Shown here piece by piece: positions 17,212-23,876 of a DNA stretch of 41,956 bases (its first letter is position 1; every line of letters begins with the position of its first letter). Source of the stretch: a virus; IMG/VR virus record IMGVR_UViG_3300030109_000599, positions 1 to 41,956 of that record; one strand, given 5' to 3'. A model generated the notes under the pieces. The model was not told the DNA's origin and did no database searches. It saw only the letters and a program-made list of their open reading frames with translations. Made by a program: the position numbers and the translations under genes.

Positions 17212-17368
17212 CGTGTGGTATCCTCTCTGGCTCTACATCAGAAGCTACTTCTACTAACCATTCAAGCTCGCCTAACATACTACGTTTATGTTTAGTAGCT
17301 AATAATTTTAATAGCGTGTGTGTTTTCCTAGTTACCACTACTTGTGTATATTTATTTTTACGTTCCAT
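17201..17368 (-). CDS. Small ribbon-helix-helix-like protein
   Basis: A 55-codon gene missed by length cut-offs. It has an excellent ribosome site (AAGGAGAAACA then ATG). The product begins MERKNKYTQVVVTRKTHTLL and continues with a helix-turn-helix-like stretch (KLLATKHKRSMLGELEWLV). That order, a short beta strand TQVVVT followed by two helices, is the pattern of Arc/CopG ribbon-helix-helix DNA-binding proteins. It is the first gene after promoter P5 (17385-17401), so it could regulate that promoter or a host operator. It overlaps the tusE start by 11 nt. Confidence 0.65.
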   Translation of the reverse strand: MERKNKYTQVVVTRKTHTLLKLLATKHKRSMLGELEWLVEVASDVEPERIPHDAK

Positions 17369-17384
17369 TGTTTCTCCTTTTAAT

Positions 17385-17401
17385 TAATAAGGTGACTTTA
17401 A
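17385..17401 (-). promoter_or_regulatory. Phage RNA polymerase promoter P5 (replication block), weaker match
   Basis: The minus strand reads TTAAAGTCACCTTATTA, followed by A at predicted +1 (17384) instead of the usual G. The first seven bases and the CC and TTA positions match the other copies. Positions 8-9 are CA rather than AC. It stands before the ribbon-helix-helix gene, tusE and the replication genes. GTGGAGC just upstream resembles GTGGAC upstream of P2. The A at +1 and the core differences suggest a weaker promoter. Confidence 0.65.
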
Positions 17402-17462
17402 GCTCCACTAAAAAGAGGGAAATAGCTTCACCGCTTAAAGACACCCAGCGTAACAAACAACA

Positions 17463-17897
17463 CTATCGCATAAGCTCTGATACATCAAAGCTAGGCGATG
17501 CGTAATCAGTCTCATCACTGAGACCAACCCATTTTAATTTGTTATATTTGTTGTTTAATTCTTTTTGTAATTTTTTTAATGATTTATATTGAGCAAACGT
17601 GTAATTACAATTTGATTTTCCTTTATCATTTTTACCACCAACAAGGCATACACTAATAGATAATTTATTTTTTGTATCTCCTAAAGGTGCTGCTAATAAA
17701 ACACTTGCTTGTTCTATGTCTCGACCATCTTCAATGGTCCCATCACGTTTAATAATTTTATGATAACGACAATCAAACCATCCATTAATTCTGTCTTGTT
17801 TCTCTATTTCTTTAGCTCCAATATTTTCATTGGGCTCTGTAGAAGAGTCACTGACTATTACAAATTTTGTATTTTTTCTTTCGTTTCTATATGTCAT
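17463..17897 (-). CDS. T7-lysozyme (gp3.5) homologue lacking the zinc ligands; probable pseudo-amidase
   Basis: Clear relative of T7 lysozyme (N-acetylmuramoyl-L-alanine amidase and RNA polymerase inhibitor). Shared segments are NIGAKEIEKQDRINGWFDCRYHKIIKRDGT with EDGRD, then SVCLVGGKNDKGK and ASPSFD. The zinc ligands of T7 lysozyme are not conserved. The H17 site aligns to Ser in IVSDSST, the H122 site falls in a stretch without His (KWVGLSDETDY), and C130 aligns to Ser (SPSFD). K128 and H68 are also absent, while the Tyr of YHKIIKRDG is kept. The frame is intact, so this is not decay. It may keep only the polymerase-regulating role. The ATG at 17897 has AAGGA six bases upstream; an ATG at 17903 is immediately next to that site. 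Confidence 0.88.
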   Translation of the reverse strand: MTYRNERKNTKFVIVSDSSTEPNENIGAKEIEKQDRINGWFDCRYHKIIKRDGTIEDGRDIEQASVLLAAPLGDTKNKLSISVCLVGGKNDKGKSNCNYTFAQYKSLKKLQKELNNKYNKLKWVGLSDETDYASPSFDVSELMR

Positions 17898-18313
17898 ATC
17901 CATTCCTTTGGTATATGTTTATGTGCGTATTTAAAACCGTACTTGTCACACCACATGCCATAAGTTGTTTTGCTTTTTTTATTTATCTTTGCTTTTGCAT
18001 TGCTAAAAATAAATCTAATATCTAATTTAGGATATTGCTCTTTAATTAATTTCATTTTCTGTCGGTCCGCTGTACTAAACAAACCTTTAGTTTCAATGTA
18101 AATGTTTTGGGCCGGTAGGAAGAAGTCAGGCGTGTATGTGTGTATCTTTTGTGGCTTAGTATATTTCAACTTAGTTTCCTCAAAAGTAAATACCACCTTG
18201 TTACCGCTTAATTCAGCGGCAATGGCTTCTTCCAAACCAGACCTGAAGCCGTATTTTAAACCGACTTGTTTAGAAGTCAGTTGCTTCTGTCGGTACGTCT
18301 TCTGAAATGACAT
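17894..18313 (-). CDS. Endonuclease I, Holliday junction resolvase (gp3-like)
   Basis: A 139-residue homologue of T7 endonuclease I (149 aa), which resolves branched DNA and breaks host DNA. The catalytic set can be placed by homology: E28 (FRSGLEE), D63 (TYTPDFFLP), E74 and K76 (IYIETKG), equivalent to T7 E20, D55, E65 and K67. The tail KYGFKYAHKHIPKEWI matches the T7 ending HGIKFADKLIPAEWI. It overlaps the end of the ssDNA-binding gene by 44 nt. The start is supported by AGGTGAACG just before ATG. Confidence 0.96.
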   Translation of the reverse strand: MSFQKTYRQKQLTSKQVGLKYGFRSGLEEAIAAELSGNKVVFTFEETKLKYTKPQKIHTYTPDFFLPAQNIYIETKGLFSTADRQKMKLIKEQYPKLDIRFIFSNAKAKINKKSKTTYGMWCDKYGFKYAHKHIPKEWI

Positions 18314-18887
18314 CGTTCACCTGTTCCTTGTGTTCATATCCTTCTTGTTTATCAAAGCCGTAACCCTTTGCGTTACCACCGCCACCTTCAACAAGTTTAA
18401 GTATTTGAACGGCCCTTAGTCTCATAGAAACACCGGCTCCTACCATAGCTGTATAGTATGGGATAAGCTCGGCACTTACTTTGATTTCAGAACCAGACCA
18501 CACGTTTACGTCTGTCATTGGTTTTCCTTTCGCATCAAACAGAGCCACTTTGTTTGGTATAATGGTCCCGTCTTTTGCTACAATCTTAGCTTTGCATTTA
18601 AACTTAAAGATAGTGTTGCCGGTAGGTTTACCGTCATCATCTAATTCTTCAGTATAAGGTGCATCAGCTTCCTTTATTTTTTTGCCCTTCGCTTTTTCCT
18701 TTGCTAGCTCAACCGCCTTTTGACGTGCGTTGTCAATAGCATTGGTAAGTTCAGTGGCATCGTCGGTACTTACAATTAGATTAGTTTTGTAATGACCGTT
18801 TTCATCAAAGCGTGTATCTGGCTGAGTAAGCCAAGCATATTGACTAACTCCTACCGGTGATACAACTTTTTCGTTTTGTTGTGCCAT
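18270..18887 (-). CDS. Single-stranded DNA-binding protein (gp2.5-like)
   Basis: A 205-residue protein (T7 gp2.5 is 232) of the OB-fold phage SSB group. The N-terminal half holds SPVGVSQYAWLTQPDTRFDENGHY with NLIV, a pattern shared by gp2.5-type proteins. The C-terminus is acidic and ends in Phe (SEDVPTEATDF), the tail that in T7 contacts the polymerase and primase-helicase. A Lys-rich, disordered-looking insertion lies near residues 60-75. It is the first gene behind promoter P1 and is followed by the overlapping endonuclease I gene. Confidence 0.92.
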   Translation of the reverse strand: MAQQNEKVVSPVGVSQYAWLTQPDTRFDENGHYKTNLIVSTDDATELTNAIDNARQKAVELAKEKAKGKKIKEADAPYTEELDDDGKPTGNTIFKFKCKAKIVAKDGTIIPNKVALFDAKGKPMTDVNVWSGSEIKVSAELIPYYTAMVGAGVSMRLRAVQILKLVEGGGGNAKGYGFDKQEGYEHKEQVNDVISEDVPTEATDF

Positions 18888-18916
18888 AAATTTAACTCCA
18901 TTTATGTGTTATTATC

Positions 18917-18933
18917 TTATATGGGTACTTTAA
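18917..18933 (-). promoter_or_regulatory. Phage RNA polymerase promoter P1 (before ssDNA-binding protein)
   Basis: The minus strand reads TTAAAGTACCCATATAA followed by GATAA, with predicted +1 at 18916. It shares positions 1-11 exactly with P2 and lies in the 64-base gap between the genes at 18952 and 18887. Confidence 0.83.
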
Positions 18934-18951
18934 TATTGGTTTCCATCATAT

Positions 18952-19431
18952 TTATTCTCCTAAGAATGTTGGTTTGTTAGTGTATTTGTAAGTCAGTATG
19001 TCTGCCTTACCGTGTTTGTAGTAGTTACGATATGCAACCACTGCGTCTTTATGTTTGTACTCATCAGGCATAGCTTGGGCAAACGGTGTTAAGCCAATGC
19101 CGTCTAACCTGTAAATACCGTCCGTCAGTCTAAGGTTATCTATCACGTCCCATGACTTGTGATTAACATCATTGTTAAAGCGTCTTTTATACTCAAAGTT
19201 AAGAGCCGAAGCTAGCTGTCTAGCCCATATCCAATTAGACCATGATTTACCTATCCACAGCGTGGACGGATGTTTAGGATGAGTAGATTTGTATGGCACA
19301 TCAGGTACACCGAGCTCATTAGCCACCGTGCACATCATCTGTGCCGTTTCAAGTATCATCTTAGGTACATGCTTATCACAATGATAAAAAGCACATACCA
19401 TAGGGTTTCTATCTAGTACAAAGATGTTCAT
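18952..19431 (-). CDS. Conserved phage protein with CDKHVPKM motif, function unknown
   Basis: A 159-residue protein beginning MNIFVLDRNPMVCAFYHCDK and continuing HVPKMILETAQMMCT. This start belongs to a family common in marine and enteric phages (MNIFxLDxxPxxAAxxxCDKHVxKMxxESAQMLCT). Later conserved parts are YKSTHPKHPSTLWIGKS, PFAQAMPDEYK and AVVAYRNYY. The Cys-Asp-Lys-His cluster and later His residues could form an active or metal site, but I know of no proven function. It is the first gene after RNA polymerase. The ribosome leader (AACAAGAGGTAAATTAAA then ATG) resembles those of the early genes. Confidence 0.7.
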   Translation of the reverse strand: MNIFVLDRNPMVCAFYHCDKHVPKMILETAQMMCTVANELGVPDVPYKSTHPKHPSTLWIGKSWSNWIWARQLASALNFEYKRRFNNDVNHKSWDVIDNLRLTDGIYRLDGIGLTPFAQAMPDEYKHKDAVVAYRNYYKHGKADILTYKYTNKPTFLGE

Positions 19432-19458
19432 TTTAATTTACCTCTTGTTTATAGTTAA

Positions 19459-21897
19459 TTATGAGAAAAAGAAATCACAGTCTGCTAGTTCTGTAACGTC
19501 TAACTCTCCCTTGCTCGGTACCTCTGGTAGTTTTGCATGTAGCTTATCAGGTATCTGTCTTTTAACATCACCTTTAAACTCATCCAGAACACAAGGCCCC
19601 GAAAATATCTCAGTGAAAGCTTTCTTTAAACTTGCACTAAGCATTTCAACATCCCCCGCTGTGGTGCCGAAGCTGTCGTGAACATTACAAAAGTTTTGTA
19701 TGCCATTCTCATTGGCTATGTTCACCGTTCGCATCATAGCGGACGCGTCTAAAGAATGCACAAAGTTGGGTGCTACCCCATTGGACATTCTTAATCTGTC
19801 TGTCTTATCCGTTTCAGTATTTATACGCGGCTTAATAACCTCGCCCATAAGCATGGCTTTAACACGCTTACTCTTCATCTCTGGATAAGATTGATACACT
19901 GGAAAACCTATTGGCGTTACCCAATGTATTGGTAATTGTTCTTTAGATACAACCTTTGCAATCTCTTGAAGATAATCCATACCTTGCCTAGCTGACGTTA
20001 AGTTATCACCTATGCTGCTCCAGATTACACTAGCAAGATAAATGGCCGGCTTAAATACATCGTCAAACGGGTGCATTTCTCCTTTATCTTTTCTCTTGGT
20101 CATATCTTCTACAACAAAGTCAGTACATGAGTACCTTGTCGAACCATAACATATTGTCATAATGCTACGCTTAGTTGTCGAACGTTTAACTCCGTAATCT
20201 AGCCATTGTTGTGCGTATGGTTTCCCTTCTTGTGCGTGCTCTTTTAATTTCTCAGTAACAGCATCAGCAACAAGTTGGTATATATCTTGTGGCGTATCTG
20301 AAGGTGTTACATTGACCAGAGCACCAGCTTTACTATCCTTTAACATCAATGAGTACAGCTGTAACCCATTACAAGAACCATCAAGCGATACTGGAATGTG
20401 ACTTACGTATCCATAGCCGACACGTTGAAACTCAACCCACTCCTCGCACCATGCTAGAAATTGAAATGGTGAGTCCGCGTCTTCCCATTCTCGATTGGTC
20501 ATTGGGTCTTCTACTATTCTCTGGCACATTCCCAGATTTTGCATGGCCCACTCTGCTCTTTGTTCCAAAGTAATTTTGTCATTACCCCAGACGTTGGCAC
20601 CATGAACCGCAAGCCAGAACCCACCGGAATTATCTTCAGTGATTTCCTTACCCTGACTAAAAGTTAATAAAGCTTTGGCACCAGATATCCCTTGATAATT
20701 TAAGAAAGCTGGAACGCAATAAGCCCTACCTCTAAAGTCTAATTGAAGTGGGAAATAGATGTTGCTGTAATCTTTAAACATCTCAGCTTCCCAAAGTATC
20801 TTAGCGTAGAGTAATCGTTTAGAAAACATACGTGCATTTTCTGTATGCACAATTACCGCTTGCTTCTTCCATTCTTTACGCGACTCAGGGTTAGTGTCGA
20901 TATCGTGCGGCTTGTTGGGGACTTCCAGATTTATAGTAGGCGGCATTCCACCCATTGCGGTACCACTGTCCCACGCTTCTTTCATTACCTTCAACACAAA
21001 TTTATTTATCTTAAAGCCCGTGCTTTGCATTGTGTTTACAGCGTTGTAAACATCTGGCATTTCAAAGTTCTCTAGCTCACGCTTAAATAACTTATTCTTT
21101 TGCTTAACTAAATCTAGCTCAGGCAATTCCTTAGTCCAGTACCCGCCACCACTGGCCGACTTCCATTGTTTAGGCGGCATTACTGTAGGTAGATACTCTG
21201 GATTTAGTAGCTCATTAAACTTGTTACGATTACTTATCCATTCTCTAGTTTTTGAAGTCTGTTTAATTATCTTAGTACGCTTACGATTGATAACTTCACT
21301 TCCTATTTCTACAAGTCCGGTAGCACTTATCATAGTGTCAATCAAACGTAGGCCTACGTGTAATTTAGTAGGCGTGTCCCACTCTTCCCATGATACTACC
21401 TCATCTCTCTTGGCTGACTCTTTAAGCTTACGTCTCTTGTATCCATAGTTCCATGAACGCTTATCTAAATCTTTCTTTACAGCTTCATAAAGTTCTGGAT
21501 TTAACTTAGCAAAATTCTGTAGTGATATCTCAGTCTCAATCTTACCGCCTAAAGATATTGCTGTAGCGGTTAAAGGTTTATGCTGACTGATACAGTTAAT
21601 GATATGCTTGGCTGTAATCAATGCGGATATCTCTGGCTCTACCAATTTTAATTTAGTAAAAGCTTTCTCTGGCTGGCCTTTACGCACAGCGTTGCTTTCC
21701 AAATATTCTTGTATCTTTTGAGCCATTGGTCTTATGGTATTGGACACCATAACTTTTCCATAGCTGGTCACTGACTCCTCTTCACGTTGGACATGTGACA
21801 CCCTTCGTTTATTAATTCTCTGTTTACCCAGATTTTTCATCTCACGCTCATGCTCTACCGCGTCCACGTAAGTATTAAATGATTTATATAATGACAT
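19459..21897 (-). CDS. Single-subunit phage DNA-directed RNA polymerase (gp1-like)
   Basis: An 812-residue T7-type polymerase (T7 is 883 aa) that transcribes middle and late genes. Catalytic residues align: D506 in SLDGSCNGLQ (T7 D537), K576 in RSTTKRSIMT (K631), Y584 in ICYGS (Y639), H740-D741 in NVHDSFGT (H811, D812). The protein ends DCDFFFS, resembling the T7 FAFA foot. In the specificity loop T7 R746 is kept (R678), but N748 aligns to K680 and Q758 to K689, in line with a promoter sequence unlike that of T7. The start at 21897 has AAGGAG six bases upstream. A strong hairpin terminator lies only 24 nt before the ATG and no phage promoter is seen between. Confidence 0.97.
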   Translation of the reverse strand: MSLYKSFNTYVDAVEHEREMKNLGKQRINKRRVSHVQREEESVTSYGKVMVSNTIRPMAQKIQEYLESNAVRKGQPEKAFTKLKLVEPEISALITAKHIINCISQHKPLTATAISLGGKIETEISLQNFAKLNPELYEAVKKDLDKRSWNYGYKRRKLKESAKRDEVVSWEEWDTPTKLHVGLRLIDTMISATGLVEIGSEVINRKRTKIIKQTSKTREWISNRNKFNELLNPEYLPTVMPPKQWKSASGGGYWTKELPELDLVKQKNKLFKRELENFEMPDVYNAVNTMQSTGFKINKFVLKVMKEAWDSGTAMGGMPPTINLEVPNKPHDIDTNPESRKEWKKQAVIVHTENARMFSKRLLYAKILWEAEMFKDYSNIYFPLQLDFRGRAYCVPAFLNYQGISGAKALLTFSQGKEITEDNSGGFWLAVHGANVWGNDKITLEQRAEWAMQNLGMCQRIVEDPMTNREWEDADSPFQFLAWCEEWVEFQRVGYGYVSHIPVSLDGSCNGLQLYSLMLKDSKAGALVNVTPSDTPQDIYQLVADAVTEKLKEHAQEGKPYAQQWLDYGVKRSTTKRSIMTICYGSTRYSCTDFVVEDMTKRKDKGEMHPFDDVFKPAIYLASVIWSSIGDNLTSARQGMDYLQEIAKVVSKEQLPIHWVTPIGFPVYQSYPEMKSKRVKAMLMGEVIKPRINTETDKTDRLRMSNGVAPNFVHSLDASAMMRTVNIANENGIQNFCNVHDSFGTTAGDVEMLSASLKKAFTEIFSGPCVLDEFKGDVKRQIPDKLHAKLPEVPSKGELDVTELADCDFFFS

Positions 21898-21920
21898 TTT
21901 AACTCCTTATGTTTTGTGTT

Positions 21921-21954
21921 AAAAAAATGTGGGGGCCAGCCGAAGCCAGCCCCC
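21921..21954 (-). terminator. UUCG-tetraloop terminator upstream of RNA polymerase gene
   Basis: On the minus strand GGGGGCTGGC and GCTGGCCCCC form a 10-bp stem (two wobble pairs) closed by a TTCG tetraloop on a C-G pair, an extra-stable loop. After ACA comes a run of seven T (21927-21921). This is a classic intrinsic terminator. Its stem shares GGGGCTGG...GGCTGGCCCC with the post-capsid hairpin. It separates the early small genes from the polymerase gene. Confidence 0.9.
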
Positions 21955-21961
21955 CGTTGTG

Positions 21962-22474
21962 TTATCTCCAGCTAACTACTTGTTGCTCTTCAGGAACATC
22001 AAGCACTTTAGCTTCCCCTCTGCTCATAACAGCTTTCACTGAAGCTGCTACACTTTTAGTATCAAAGATAGTGTAGTACATGTCTGGGTATTGCTCTTTA
22101 AAAGCATCCAGTGTTATATCTTGCATGGCGGCTCCTAGCCCACGCTCGATACGGTCCCATGTTTCACGAGACGGGTTCTCATGGTACTTAGGTATTCTCC
22201 CTATCTTAGGAAGGTGAGACCTAAAGAATGACATAAACTGGCCACGTCTATTGCATAGTCCGTTATTGAACAAGTCATAGCAAAGCTTGGAAGCTCTTCT
22301 AAGACGCTCTAGTTTCTTGTTAGCCCCAGTAGCGTCATGGACTTCACCAGAGTACGGTACTCTATGCCATAGCAATTTATCTATGGCCTTAAAGCCAACC
22401 GTATCACGGGACCCCCAGTCATATTGAACATTAGTATCAATGCTCGCTCTTCTTAATATTTTACTTCTCATCAT
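21962..22474 (-). CDS. Early protein of unknown function (basic, 170 aa)
   Basis: A 170-residue soluble basic protein (MMRSKILRRASIDTNVQYD ...) with no family that I recognise. The middle is Arg/Lys-rich (KKLERLRRASKLCYDLFNNG), which would suit nucleic-acid or host-protein binding. It is the last gene before the early terminator. Hammerhead D ends 24 nt before its start, and the conserved AACAACAAGAGG leader precedes the ATG. A second ATG follows at once (22471). By position it may be a host-takeover protein, but the sequence does not show a mechanism. Confidence 0.65.
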   Translation of the reverse strand: MMRSKILRRASIDTNVQYDWGSRDTVGFKAIDKLLWHRVPYSGEVHDATGANKKLERLRRASKLCYDLFNNGLCNRRGQFMSFFRSHLPKIGRIPKYHENPSRETWDRIERGLGAAMQDITLDAFKEQYPDMYYTIFDTKSVAASVKAVMSRGEAKVLDVPEEQQVVSWR

Positions 22475-22498
22475 TTTAGTTTCCTCTTGTTGTTAATT

Positions 22499-22548
22499 GC
22501 TGTTTCATGCTCTTGCAATCATCAGTACAGGCATTACCTGTATACAGC
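22499..22548 (-). ncRNA. Hammerhead ribozyme D (type III topology)
   Basis: Read 5'-3' on the minus strand from 22548. Stem III GCTGT pairs with ACAGC at the 3' end. The cleavage triplet is GTA, with the cut predicted between 22543 and 22542. Stem I is TACAGG/CCTGTA with loop TAATG. The invariant CTGATGA follows directly, then stem II TGC/GCA (flanked by a T-T) with loop AAGA, then GAAA, whose last A pairs in stem III. All conserved core bases are present. It ends 24 nt before the ATG at 22474. Confidence 0.88.
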
Positions 22549-22565
22549 TTAAAGTTCCCATATTA
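22549..22565 (+). promoter_or_regulatory. Phage RNA polymerase promoter P6 on the plus strand (antisense to early genes)
   Basis: The plus strand reads TTAAAGTTCCCATATTA followed by GATAG, with predicted +1 at 22566. It matches P1 at 15 of 17 positions, and the GATA after it is also shared. It points away from the RNA polymerase gene and into the early genes, opposite to every confident gene. It directly abuts hammerhead D. Confidence 0.72.
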
Positions 22566-22600
22566 GATAGAACCCTACCCCCCTTTGACGTACTATAGCT

Positions 22601-22635
22601 ATACTCTAAGGGATACCAAAGCATCCCTAGAGTAT
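22601..22635 (+). promoter_or_regulatory. Long hairpin just downstream of plus-strand promoter
   Basis: ATACTCTA and TAGAGTAT plus GGGAT/ATCCC make a stem of 13 bp with a one-base bulge and an eight-base loop. It begins 35 nt after the predicted start of the P6 transcript. On the plus strand it is followed, 13 nt later, by TTTTATTTT, so it might partly terminate that transcript. On the minus strand it lies in the leader upstream of hammerhead D and lacks a U-tract. It could also be an RNase III site. Confidence 0.6.
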
Positions 22636-22650
22636 AACCTAAACTCCCTT

Positions 22651-22902
22651 TTATTTTACTACCTTCCTTTCTGAATAAGCTGGAAATGAGTCAGCTATGT
22701 GCTCATACATTTCAAAGAACCTATTGCCATTTGGCGTCATTGTTGGGTTCTTAGCTTTCTCAATCATCCACCTTTCAAACGCTGGAAACTTGGTACTATC
22801 AAGCGTCTCAGTAGCATTCCAGTCTAACGTCCCTAAAAACTCATCCCACATTGGTTCAAGCTTAGAGTCCGCTAAGTATTGTTCTAATGTTAGTTCACTC
22901 AT
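22651..22902 (-). CDS. Early hypothetical protein (83 aa)
   Basis: A small acidic soluble protein (MSELTLEQYLADSKLEPMWD ...) ending in SERKVVK, with no motif that I recognise. It has the early leader AACAAGAGAGGTAAAT before its ATG. It is coupled at a distance of 29 nt to the preceding acidic protein, and no ribozyme lies between them. The plus-strand promoter P6 points into it from its 3' side. Confidence 0.6.
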   Translation of the reverse strand: MSELTLEQYLADSKLEPMWDEFLGTLDWNATETLDSTKFPAFERWMIEKAKNPTMTPNGNRFFEMYEHIADSFPAYSERKVVK

Positions 22903-22931
22903 ATTTACCTCTCTTGTTGTTGATTAAATAT

Positions 22932-23183
22932 TTAAAGACCAATACTGGCTTTATTAACTCCTCTATCTTTACAATTACGGTGGTCATCTTCTTCATGCTC
23001 CTCATCTTCTTTGTAATAGAACATGATTTCTCCCTCTACTTCTGCAACATCATCTTCTATTTCACAATGATATTCCTCGTCATACCATACCCAATTAGTA
23101 TGACCATATTTAAATTCACAATAATCATCTATCACATCTGATAGACTTGTGCATTTATCTAATTTTATTGATTTATTTTTCAT
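22932..23183 (-). CDS. Very acidic early protein (83 aa), possible DNA mimic
   Basis: The ATG at 23183 is preceded by AAAGAGGAAACTAAT, the shared early leader. Upstream in-frame ATG codons lack it. The product starts MKNKSIKLDKCTSLSDVIDD and is crowded with Asp/Glu in its middle and later part (for example EIEDDVAEVEGE and KEDEEHEEDD). Small acidic early phage proteins can act as DNA mimics that block restriction or host enzymes, as T7 Ocr does, but no homology to Ocr is visible and the role is a guess. Promoter P4 lies directly upstream, so it is expressed by both host and phage polymerases. Confidence 0.65.
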   Translation of the reverse strand: MKNKSIKLDKCTSLSDVIDDYCEFKYGHTNWVWYDEEYHCEIEDDVAEVEGEIMFYYKEDEEHEEDDHRNCKDRGVNKASIGL

Positions 23184-23218
23184 ATTAGTTTCCTCTTTGT
23201 TGTTAATTGAATAACTAA

Positions 23219-23243
23219 ACTGACCCACATAATGTAGGCCAGT
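23219..23243 (-). promoter_or_regulatory. 5'-terminal hairpin of the P4 transcript
   Basis: The transcript predicted from P4 starts with G at 23244. The next 25 bases fold as ACTGgCCTACA / TGTGGGtCAGT with a TTA loop (11 pairs including two G-U). A stem at the very 5' end commonly protects phage mRNA from decay. No hammerhead core is present here, unlike the neighbouring early leaders. Confidence 0.6.
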
Positions 23244-23244
23244 C

Positions 23245-23261
23245 TAGTATGGGCACTTTAA
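23245..23261 (-). promoter_or_regulatory. Phage RNA polymerase promoter P4 (inside early block)
   Basis: The minus strand reads TTAAAGTGCCCATACTA followed by GACTG, with predicted +1 at 23244. It overlaps the last bases of the upstream gene. It would let the phage polymerase re-transcribe the acidic protein gene and its neighbours after host promoters are shut off. Confidence 0.82.
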
Positions 23262-23788
23262 ACGTCTAAGCTAGCACTACGTCCATTTTCCTTAATAAAC
23301 CTAGCACGTCTTGCCGGACAGTCACCCATGATAATGCTAGTCAAAAGAGACTCAACGCTCATTTCACTTCTCATTTTCTGGATAGACCTACAGCGGCTGG
23401 TCCATGCTCGGCCCCTGACAACGTAATTAGTTCTTTTATGCTTTTGCATAGTGAGAACACCTTGCCTTATCAGATTATTAAGCTGCCTGAGTATCTGGCT
23501 GTCTTTTTGGTTTTTAGGGTCACCGTTCCTATGCTTAGAAAATCGTGGTAAGACGTATCTAAGATAGGACAAGAGTTTACTCTTATTGAGACACCATACC
23601 GAGTCATCTTCAGTTAGCTTCTCACCTATACAATGAGAAGTACCATATCCGTCGTGTTTAAGTACACGCAAAATAAGGTTCTGAATATCCTCTGGCGTCT
23701 CTGGCTCATCTAAAAAATAAGACAAGAGATACTGCTTGGCTTTTGCTATTTGACGTTTAGTAGGTTTATGTTCCAGTTCTGGTAGCAT
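23258..23788 (-). CDS. Early basic protein of unknown function (176 aa)
   Basis: A 176-residue soluble protein rich in Lys and Arg (KPTKRQIAKAKQYLLSYFLD near the start; RRARFIKENGRSASLDV at the end). It has several Cys but no clear zinc motif, and I recognise no family. The region ILRQLNNLIRQGVLTMQKHK could be a winged-helix-like DNA-binding segment, but this is weak. Hammerhead C ends 23 nt before its ATG, with the leader AACAACAACACGTGAGG. It is the last gene before promoter P4. Confidence 0.62.
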   Translation of the reverse strand: MLPELEHKPTKRQIAKAKQYLLSYFLDEPETPEDIQNLILRVLKHDGYGTSHCIGEKLTEDDSVWCLNKSKLLSYLRYVLPRFSKHRNGDPKNQKDSQILRQLNNLIRQGVLTMQKHKRTNYVVRGRAWTSRCRSIQKMRSEMSVESLLTSIIMGDCPARRARFIKENGRSASLDV

Positions 23789-23811
23789 AAATTACCTCAC
23801 GTGTTGTTGTT

Positions 23812-23862
23812 ACTGTTTCGACTTAATAAGTCTCATCAGAGCGGACATAATCCGCTGACAGT
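23812..23862 (-). ncRNA. Hammerhead ribozyme C (canonical, GUC cleavage site)
   Basis: Read on the minus strand from 23862. Stem III ACTGT/ACAGT is extendable by one T-A pair on each outer side. The cleavage triplet is GTC, with the cut predicted between 23857 and 23856. Stem I is AGCGGA/TCCGCT with loop TTATG. The core is CTGATGA, then a perfect 5-bp stem II GACTT/AAGTC with loop ATT, then GAAA. This is the most textbook-like of the four and alone would identify the class. Confidence 0.95.
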
Positions 23863-23876
23863 ATAGGGCCCAGCTG

